64,000 nucleotides of DNA from Methanocalculus alkaliphilus (GTDB lineage Archaea; Halobacteriota; Methanomicrobia; Methanomicrobiales; Methanocorpusculaceae): the NCBI RefSeq assembly GCF_024170505.1, contig NZ_JALJYG010000001.1, positions 234,114 to 298,113 on the forward strand, read 5' to 3'. Below the pieces are notes generated by a model. It was not told the DNA's origin, searched no databases, and saw nothing but the letters and a program-made list of their open reading frames with translations. The translations under genes were made by a program, and so were the position numbers. This document shows, piece by piece, positions 53,402-59,870 of the stretch; the first letter of the stretch is position 1, and the number at the start of each line of letters is the position of its first letter.

Positions 53402-53719
53402 ATGAATACCTTCGAACAGATCATGCAGAGCCTGGCTAGCATATCAAAAGATGAAAGAGCAAAACTCATCGATGCCCAAAAAGCTCTTTGCATATGCTTC
53501 GAGTGCCCATCCTATACGGATTGCGCAAAGAACTCACAAGAGGTTTTTTTCTGCGGGATTGGCCAGAGCTTTACCTGCATCAGCCTGGATAAGGGATGCA
53601 TTTGTCCGACCTGCCCGGTAACGGCTAATCTCGGTCTTAAGTACAAAGATTATTGCCTTAAGGGTTCAGAAAAGTCACAGAGATACGATCGTACTCTCCG
53701 TGAGTCAACAAATATCTGA
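53402..53719 (+). CDS. DUF2769 cysteine-rich protein
   Basis: 105 residues. Eight or more cysteines in paired patterns: CICFECPSYTDC, FFCGIG, CICPTCPVT, and YCLKGSE. This is the layout of DUF2769 proteins known mainly from methanogens, whose function is unknown and which probably bind a metal or Fe-S cluster. AAGGTGA lies about 7 bases before the ATG, and a TATA-like AATATAATAAATA is near 53354. It lies within AT-rich DNA with mobile-element scars. Confidence 0.75.
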   Translation: MNTFEQIMQSLASISKDERAKLIDAQKALCICFECPSYTDCAKNSQEVFFCGIGQSFTCISLDKGCICPTCPVTANLGLKYKDYCLKGSEKSQRYDRTLRESTNI

Positions 53720-53767
53720 TTATTTTTACGCATTCAGGCCCTGCTGCTGGCAGGGAATTAAAGATAG

Positions 53768-54034
53768 ATTAAAGAGAGGTGGACGAGGATATTCAGGCAG
53801 ATAGGGAATTTCTCAACCGATGCAGACCGGATCATAAACCGGTATGAAAATGGCCATGCCCCCTTTGCGAAACGCCCGATTCGTTCTGATCGTCGGAGAT
53901 ATGGTTTTATAAGCCAAGTCCAAAGGGGCAGGATCGTCCCTGCACCGTATCCATCCGATCTGGAAAATATGCTACCAGGTATCGCGGAGCATGGCAGAGA
54001 AGTCTGGATGAATTGGAAAGCGTCACTCAATTGA
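53768..54034 (+). pseudogene. 5'-truncated open segment of unknown gene
   Basis: 88 codons open from just after an in-frame TAG to TGA at 54032-54034, with no usable start codon at its beginning. It reads in part NRYENGHAPFAKRPIRSDRR and VPAPYPSDLENMLPGIAEHG, which looks like real protein rather than chance. I do not recognise the family. It is probably the 3' part of a gene whose beginning was deleted next to the DUF2769 gene. Confidence 0.4.
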
Positions 54035-54061
54035 ACAAGAGTTCGGGAACGCCATGAAGAA

Positions 54062-55612
54062 ATGAGAGATAATACCAGAGAGAAAAGATTAGATGCCACG
54101 GCGAACCATGAAGCGACAGTAGTCTATCCCCACCAGCTTTTTCTAAAAAACCCTGCATTGTCCGAGGACCGTCCGGTCGTCATTGCTGAAGATCCCTGGT
54201 TCTTCACACGGTATAGGTTTCATGCCCAGAAGCTCGTCCTTCACCGCGCAACTATGAGACGATACCGCGACCACCTTGCTGCAGAAGGGTTCGGTGTCGA
54301 ATACATCGAAGCAGTTGATCTCGCCGCGAGTTCGGATCTTTTCGTACAGCTTGCCAAAGAGGGTTTTTCAGAAATCCACCTCTGTGATCCAGTGGAAAAC
54401 GGCCTTATTGATGAGATTGAAAAGGCCTGCCCGATGCAGGGAATCAGGGTGGTCACGTATGAGAGCCCGATGTTCCTCTGCTCGAATGATTATCTTGCAG
54501 ATTATTACAAGGATAGCAAGAGATTTCACTTTACAAAATTCTACATAGCAGAGAGAAAGCGCCATAAAATCCTGCTTGAGGAGGATGGGAAGCCGGTTGG
54601 AAAGAGATGGACGTTTGATACCCTCAACCGCGAATCGCTGCCAAAAGGTTTCCCGGTACCGACCGTCTGGCATCCCGCGGCAAATGAGTATGTCCACGAA
54701 GCAGTCAGCTACGTGAAGAAACAGTTCCCGGGTTCCATTGGCAATGGAAACGGATTTACATGGCCGGTTACGTTTGAGGATGCAGACCGATGGTTTGACG
54801 ATTTCCTTCGTAATCGACTGGTTTTTTTTGGGCGGTACGAAGATGCGATTCAACGAAATGAAACCGTGCTTTTCCATTCCGCGATCAGTCCCCTGCTGAA
54901 TATCGGCCTTCTTACCCCGGGAAATGTGGTGGATGCAACGCTCAGGTATGCACAGGAGCATGGGATTGCGATTGAGTCCCTCGAGGGGTTTATCCGCCAG
55001 ATCATCGGCTGGCGAGAGTATATCAGGGCGGTCTATTATATCGCCGGAAAAAAGGAGAAGGCTTCGAACATACTGAAACTGGCACGGCCGGTTCCACACT
55101 GTTTCTGGACCGCTTCCACAGGTATCGAACCTGTTGATACCACGATACACCGTGTACTCACCGGTGCCTATTGCCATCATATTGAGCGGCTCATGGTGCT
55201 TGGAAACATCATGCTTCTAGCAGGGTTCCACCCAGATCGGGTATATGACTGGTTTTCTGAGCTCTTTATCGATGCCTATGACTGGGTCATGGTACCCAAT
55301 GTTTATGGTATGAGCCAGTTCGCGGATGGTGGTATGATGAGTTCGAAACCATACATCTCCGGGTCCCGGTATATTCTGAAAATGAGTGACTACCAGAAAG
55401 ACGCCTGGTGTGGGATCTGGGATGCACTCTACTGGCGCTTCCTCTATGTACACAGAAACCTCCTGAAGCAGAATCCACGTATGGCGCCTTTTATCAGCTA
55501 TATCGTCCGCATGCCAGAAGAGAAAAGGGAGCAGCTTATCACAAAGGCTGAACAGTATCTCATCTCAATCGGGGAGTGTACTGGAGCATCAATCTCCTTG
55601 ATGAATGAATGA
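54062..55612 (+). CDS. Deoxyribodipyrimidine photolyase-related protein (FeS-BCP / PhrB-like)
   Basis: 516 residues, the usual size of the (6-4) photolyase / FeS-BCP group. It opens VVYPHQLFLKNPALSEDRPV and shows FHAQKLVLHRATMRRYRDHL, FFGRYEDAI, HSAISPLLNIGLLTP, EGFIRQIIGWREYIRAVYY and ADGGMMSSKPYISGSRYI. Late cysteines (PHCFW, GAYCHH, KDAWCGIWD) fit the 4Fe-4S ligands of this family. It should repair UV lesions with light, FAD and a second chromophore. It sits in an AT-rich segment bounded by gene scraps, suggesting acquisition by transfer. Confidence 0.92.
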   Translation: MRDNTREKRLDATANHEATVVYPHQLFLKNPALSEDRPVVIAEDPWFFTRYRFHAQKLVLHRATMRRYRDHLAAEGFGVEYIEAVDLAASSDLFVQLAKEGFSEIHLCDPVENGLIDEIEKACPMQGIRVVTYESPMFLCSNDYLADYYKDSKRFHFTKFYIAERKRHKILLEEDGKPVGKRWTFDTLNRESLPKGFPVPTVWHPAANEYVHEAVSYVKKQFPGSIGNGNGFTWPVTFEDADRWFDDFLRNRLVFFGRYEDAIQRNETVLFHSAISPLLNIGLLTPGNVVDATLRYAQEHGIAIESLEGFIRQIIGWREYIRAVYYIAGKKEKASNILKLARPVPHCFWTASTGIEPVDTTIHRVLTGAYCHHIERLMVLGNIMLLAGFHPDRVYDWFSELFIDAYDWVMVPNVYGMSQFADGGMMSSKPYISGSRYILKMSDYQKDAWCGIWDALYWRFLYVHRNLLKQNPRMAPFISYIVRMPEEKREQLITKAEQYLISIGECTGASISLMNE

Positions 55613-55624
55613 GGATCTCACAAG

Positions 55625-55824
55625 AGCTGATAATTTTTCTTCCCGGTATATGTGATGAAGACGTTTTTCTCAGGTATGGTGCTGCAATGGTTTCGCCAAT
55701 CTGAATAGACCCCCCGTCAAGCTCATCAGCACAAGCTGGTTGTACTTACCGGAATAAAGAATCCGCCGAAAATCAAATTTCTCTACTTGGTCCTTTTGAA
55801 TATCTCCTGTAAATCTTTCTTCAT
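55625..55824 (-). pseudogene. Remnant of a small cupin-domain gene
   Basis: The minus strand carries GGAGG seven bases before an ATG at 55824, but the frame closes after 13 codons. In a shifted frame it reads KDQVEKFDFRRILYSGKYNQ then LVLMSL, a clear match to the N-terminal part of small cupin proteins (the FRxVLYTGxxxQLVLMSL pattern). A second shift gives GGSIQIGETIA, after which no metal-binding histidines follow. The gene has at least two frameshifts and has lost its 3' half. Confidence 0.55.
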
Positions 55825-55992
55825 ATTAGAATCCTCCATACATCTCACGAGGGATGGCCGTTATTAGCACTTTGTTCAACATTTATATTACTGCTTCAGA
55901 AAAGGCAATCCCGGAACACTTTCACCCTCCGTGGTATGGTTTTTATTGCGTTTTAGGAATATGAATGATATGAACGGAACAAGGTGATATAC

Positions 55993-56484
55993 ATGAATCT
56001 TTCAGCACCAGATGTACTGGATATCGATCCAAAAGAGGTCGTCTATGTCTCATTTGTCGGAAATTATATCGGAAATGCGAGCGTTTTTGAAAAACTGTTT
56101 GGCACGCTCTGCGGATGGGCAGGCGACAAGCATATGTTCGGGCCGGAGACCCGGCTTCTCTCCGCCTATTACGACGACCCCGATACGACCCCTCCGGAAG
56201 AGCTGAGGGTCGATGTCTGTATGACGATCCCCCCCGGAATTGAGATCCCTCTGGACGGGGAGATACAGAGGCAGACACTTCCCGGAGGAAAATATGCCGT
56301 GATGCGGGCCGAACTCACCGGACCCGAGGAGTACAGCCCCGCATGGTATGCAATCGCCGGATGGATCAACGAGAATAACCTTGAACTCGATCTCTCACGG
56401 CCGGGATATGAGATCTATCTCAACTCTCCGGATGAGGACCCGGAGAAGCTCCACCGTGTTGAGATCTGCCTGGCCCTCAAATAA
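55993..56484 (+). CDS. GyrI-like effector-binding domain protein
   Basis: 163 residues from ATG 55993 (MNLSAPDVL), with AAGGTG 6 bases upstream; a GTG at 55984 lies inside that site. A single SOUL/GyrI-like small-molecule-binding fold: VVYVSFVGNYIGNASVFEKLF, TRLLSAYYDDP, VDVCMTIPPG, GGKYAVMRAELTGPEEYSPAW and YEIYLNSPDEDPEKLHRVEI. The last block is the standard C-terminal signature. No DNA-binding domain is attached. These proteins bind or hydrolyse amphipathic compounds; the ligand is unknown. Confidence 0.88.
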   Translation: MNLSAPDVLDIDPKEVVYVSFVGNYIGNASVFEKLFGTLCGWAGDKHMFGPETRLLSAYYDDPDTTPPEELRVDVCMTIPPGIEIPLDGEIQRQTLPGGKYAVMRAELTGPEEYSPAWYAIAGWINENNLELDLSRPGYEIYLNSPDEDPEKLHRVEICLALK

Positions 56485-56517
56485 TGGGGGGAGGCAGGAC
56501 CATGCATACTGGGGGAG

Positions 56518-56533
56518 AGGGGCGTCCGCCCCT
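56518..56533. terminator. GC-rich hairpin between convergent genes
   Basis: AGGGGCG and CGCCCCT flank two bases, between the stops of the GyrI-like gene and the convergent P-type ATPase gene. It could help end both transcripts. No strong U-tract is visible on either side, so the role is tentative. Confidence 0.4.
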
Positions 56534-56558
56534 TCACACCGGATCTGAACCCGAATAC

Positions 56559-58451
56559 TCAGCCCCTTAATTCTGCCATCCGAAGCCCGTTTGCAACAGC
56601 AAGCAGCTCAGAAACTTCATGCAGGATAACCGCCACCGCGACCCCCATAATTCCCAGTGCTGCTGCCGGTATCATCAGGCCAAGGACAATACAGGAGAAG
56701 ATGATATTCTGCCCGATGATCGACCGGGACTTCTTTCCATATTGGATGGCGTCTGGAATTCTGCCAAGATCATCAGCCATCAGGGCAACATCCGCCGCCT
56801 CAATCGCCACATCACTTCCAATCGCTCCCATCGCGATCCCGACGGTCGCTTCAGCGAGCGCTGGAGCGTCATTGATCCCGTCACCGACCATCATCACACC
56901 GCCATATCTCTCTTTCAGGCGGCGAATTTCTGCGATCTTCTCCTCAGGCAGAAGCCCGGATCGCACCTCGGTAATACCCAGAGAGGAGGCAACTGCATCT
57001 GCCGTCTCTTTCGTATCGCCGGTGAGCATGATAACAGCAACATCCATCCTCCTGAGTTCTTCAAAGACGGCTGATGCCACCGGACGGATCTGGTCACGGA
57101 GGGCGATTGCGCCATAGATCTCATGCTCCGTGCCAACAAGAACAACCGTCTTCCCTTCATTTCTGAGTGTGTCAATCACAGAGATCTGATGGGAGGTCAC
57201 GGGAAAGAGATCCGGACGGCCGACAGAGATCTGCTCTCCGCGAATCATTGCATGAACACCGGTCCCGTTTGTGACACAGCCGTCAGTGATCTCATAACGA
57301 GCGAAGCCACGATCCTCTGCTTCTTTCCGTATTGCTGATGCAAGCGGGTGTGTTGAGCAGTGCTCAACGGATGCGGCATACCGAAGTGTCTCCTCCTCAC
57401 TCCTCGCAAAGGAGATGACATCGGTTATTCCGGGAGTGCCGGTTGTGAGTGTGCCTGTTTTATCAAAAGCGACCGCACGGACCGTTCCGAGATTCTCAAG
57501 ATGGATTCCTCCCTTGATGAGGATGCCCCGGCGCCCTGCAGTACCGATACCGGCAGCAACGGCTACTGGTGTTGAGATGACGAGGGCACAGGGGGCCGCC
57601 GCGATAAGAAGAACGATGGCACGATACAGGTACTCATCCCATCCGTACCCGAGTGTTCCTGGAACGATGACGAGAAGAACAGCTGCAATGAAGACAAGCG
57701 GAGTATAGCGTTCACCAAACCGCTCGATGAAGCGTTGTGTCCTGCCCTTCCTCTCCTGTGCCTCCTGAACCTGGTGAATCATTTTTGAGATTGAGTTTTC
57801 TTTGTATGGTGCCGTCACCTCCACGATCAGCATCCCTGTATGGTTCCCGGTCGCAGCAAAGACCGGATCACCGGGAGAGCGTCGAACAGACAGGGATTCT
57901 CCGGTAACCGCCGCCTCATCAACCTCGGAGATCCCTGACAGGATGATGCCATCGGTTGGGATCATCTCACCGGGGCGGACAACAAAATGATCCCCGGGGA
58001 GGAGTTCTTCAGCCGGTATGGTGACTTCATTTCCACTTTGAATCACCCGTGCCTCTTTTGGAGCAAGCTTGAGAAGCTCCCGGATTGATGAGTGGGTTTT
58101 GGCGAAGGTATATCCCTCAATACCCTCTGCAATTCCATAGAGAACGACCAGAATCGCCGCTTCGTCAAAGAGACCAAGTGCTATTGCACCTGAGGTGGCC
58201 GCAATCATCAGGAATTCGATACCGATCCTCCGGTGTTGAACCAGCTCCTCGACTCCCTCTCGTGCCCAGTGATAGCCGCCAAGAAGGATGGCGATCCCAA
58301 AGAGCGGGAGCCCCATCCACCCGTCTATGACTGATACATAAAGGAGAATACCATGTATCAGCACCAGCACCCCTGCCAGAAGGGCATTCCTCAACGGAGG
58401 AAACAGATACCAGGGTCCGTTATAGTCGATACGACAACAGCAATGTCCCAT
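56559..58451 (-). CDS. Heavy-metal translocating P1B-type ATPase (Zn/Cd/Pb type likely)
   Basis: 630 residues. No HMA domain; instead the N-terminus has MGHCCCRI, a cysteine cluster that may bind metal. Eight membrane helices are expected. Conserved motifs: TGES, the transmembrane AAPCALV (CPx-type variant APC), phosphorylation site DKTGTLTTG, STHPL (the HP locus), and GDGINDAPALAEA. HEVSELLAVANGLRM in the last helices is typical of the P1B-2 (ZntA/CadA) group. It would export toxic divalent metals. GAGGT is 5 bases before the ATG. Divergent from an HxlR regulator. Confidence 0.92.
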   Translation of the reverse strand: MGHCCCRIDYNGPWYLFPPLRNALLAGVLVLIHGILLYVSVIDGWMGLPLFGIAILLGGYHWAREGVEELVQHRRIGIEFLMIAATSGAIALGLFDEAAILVVLYGIAEGIEGYTFAKTHSSIRELLKLAPKEARVIQSGNEVTIPAEELLPGDHFVVRPGEMIPTDGIILSGISEVDEAAVTGESLSVRRSPGDPVFAATGNHTGMLIVEVTAPYKENSISKMIHQVQEAQERKGRTQRFIERFGERYTPLVFIAAVLLVIVPGTLGYGWDEYLYRAIVLLIAAAPCALVISTPVAVAAGIGTAGRRGILIKGGIHLENLGTVRAVAFDKTGTLTTGTPGITDVISFARSEEETLRYAASVEHCSTHPLASAIRKEAEDRGFARYEITDGCVTNGTGVHAMIRGEQISVGRPDLFPVTSHQISVIDTLRNEGKTVVLVGTEHEIYGAIALRDQIRPVASAVFEELRRMDVAVIMLTGDTKETADAVASSLGITEVRSGLLPEEKIAEIRRLKERYGGVMMVGDGINDAPALAEATVGIAMGAIGSDVAIEAADVALMADDLGRIPDAIQYGKKSRSIIGQNIIFSCIVLGLMIPAAALGIMGVAVAVILHEVSELLAVANGLRMAELRG

Positions 58452-58476
58452 GTCAGACCTCGCACTTCATCTATAG

Positions 58477-58533
58477 AACCAGATACACTTTTTATACCAA
58501 TAAACCAGAACGTTACTCAAAGGATATCTGGTT
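58477..58533. promoter_or_regulatory. Candidate operator and shared promoter between P-type ATPase and HxlR genes
   Basis: The 85-base divergent gap holds AACCAGATA (58477-58485) and its exact inverse TATCTGGTT (58525-58533), 39 bases apart, with a further half-site-like AAACCAGAA at 58502-58510. TTTTTATA at about 58489-58496 reads as a TATA box and, on the minus strand, as TATAAAAA. The repeats bracket both presumed transcription starts, as expected if the HxlR protein represses both genes. Confidence 0.55.
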
Positions 58534-58536
58534 TCC

Positions 58537-58917
58537 ATGACGCAAGAGAATCTCCCTCAGGATATCTGCTTCTGCCCACTCTATGGGCTCCTCGATGTGA
58601 TAGGAAAGAAATGGGCGCTTTTGATCATCGCACTTCTTGGTAATGATCATGAGATGGGCTTTAATATGCTCAGGAAAAGCCTCAGCGGGATCAGTCCAAA
58701 GACCCTCTCTGAAACCCTGAAACGTCTGGAGGAGAACGGGCTTGTTACCCGGACCGTAGTGGGTACATCCCCTCCAACGGTCAGATATTCTCTTACACCC
58801 GAAGGAGCCAGCCTCAGGGAGCTGCTCATCCCGATGCTTCGGTGGGTCGCAGAGCATGGGGGCCATGAAGCGGACTGGTGCCCGGTTCGGTCGCATCCGG
58901 GGATAAAGGATTCCTGA
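58537..58917 (+). CDS. HxlR-family winged-helix regulator
   Basis: 126 residues. The family signature is CPLYGLLDVIGKKWALLIIALL, followed by the recognition helix region ISPKTLSETLKRLEENGLVTR and the wing VRYSLTPEGASL. Two cysteines close together near the N-terminus (CFC, residues 11-13) plus one in the tail (DWCPV) could sense thiol state or metal. Divergent from the metal ATPase, which makes that gene its likely target. Confidence 0.9.
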   Translation: MTQENLPQDICFCPLYGLLDVIGKKWALLIIALLGNDHEMGFNMLRKSLSGISPKTLSETLKRLEENGLVTRTVVGTSPPTVRYSLTPEGASLRELLIPMLRWVAEHGGHEADWCPVRSHPGIKDS

Positions 58918-59046
58918 AACCAGTCACAGGTTTATTCGCGGTCTCTTCTCCTCTGATGAAAAAGTTTGAGAGAGGGATCCACATAACAACTATTTTATAA
59001 TAAAGTATCAATGATATATTCCTTACACATAATGAGAGTGATTTCC

Positions 59047-59766
59047 ATGATAGAAAAATTTTCTAACAGCCATCTTCTGCTGCTTACCTGCATCCTTGTC
59101 ATAAGCTTTTCATTCGGTGCAGGATGCATCGAATCGTCAAAATCCGCTTCCGGTGGGGATACCTTCTGGACAGGGGTATGGAACAGTACAGCAGATGGAA
59201 CAGGAGTACTGACGTTGGTACAGGATGAGGAGGCGGTCTCGGGGACCTACAACAGATCTGATGCAGATCCTGTCATAGTATCAGGAATACTATCAGAAGA
59301 CAGGTACATGCTGACAGGGAGATGGGAGGGCGACAGTGCTGAAGGACCATTCGAACTTGCCATGGAGAGGGGGCTGGCTGGCTTCAGCGGCTGGTTGATG
59401 AATGAGACAGTATCCGGGGAGGCAATGAAAATTCCATGGAACGGTACAAGAACAACTCCTCTGAAAGTATCGTGGACCGGTATCTGGAAGGACGAGGTTG
59501 AAGGGGTCGGGGAGATGAAGCTCCATCAGGCAGGGAACACAGTAAAAGGAACATACGGATATGATTCTGATTATGGTGCCATTTCCGGGACGCTATCAGG
59601 CGGAGGATACATCCTCACAGGCAGATGGTACGAGGATGGGGCCGAAGGGGATTTTTCGTTTACGATGACACCCCGACAGGATGCCTTCAGCGGATGGTGG
59701 ATAGATGACGTCTCATCCGGTGATACAACCAAACATCCATGGAATGGTATCAGGTCTTTGCCATAA
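59047..59766 (+). CDS. Lipoprotein with two tandem beta-rich repeats
   Basis: 239 residues from ATG 59047 (MIEKFSNSH); upstream in-frame ATGs at 59011 and 59032 are less likely. Signal peptide with lipobox SFSFGAGCIE. The mature part consists of two homologous halves of about 90 residues. Each has a W-x-G-x-W opening (FWTGVWNS / SWTGIWKD), G-x-M/L-x-L-x-Q, V-x-GTY, L-x-GRW and a closing FSGW. This suggests a small beta-barrel or sandwich repeated twice on the cell surface. Family not recognised. Confidence 0.75.
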   Translation: MIEKFSNSHLLLLTCILVISFSFGAGCIESSKSASGGDTFWTGVWNSTADGTGVLTLVQDEEAVSGTYNRSDADPVIVSGILSEDRYMLTGRWEGDSAEGPFELAMERGLAGFSGWLMNETVSGEAMKIPWNGTRTTPLKVSWTGIWKDEVEGVGEMKLHQAGNTVKGTYGYDSDYGAISGTLSGGGYILTGRWYEDGAEGDFSFTMTPRQDAFSGWWIDDVSSGDTTKHPWNGIRSLP

Positions 59767-59870
59767 GGCTCACCGGTATCGTATATGCGGATCGAGCCTG
59801 ACGAGGATGAGCCTGAGTCTTGGCAATGACAATGAAAAAAATTTATCATCTGATATACCGTAGAAAGCAT

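Noticed and set aside
53758..54099. Minus-strand 113-codon open frame
   Set aside because: Composition is Ser/Arg-rich and motif-free, typical of an antisense frame; the plus-strand reading of the same bases looks more protein-like.
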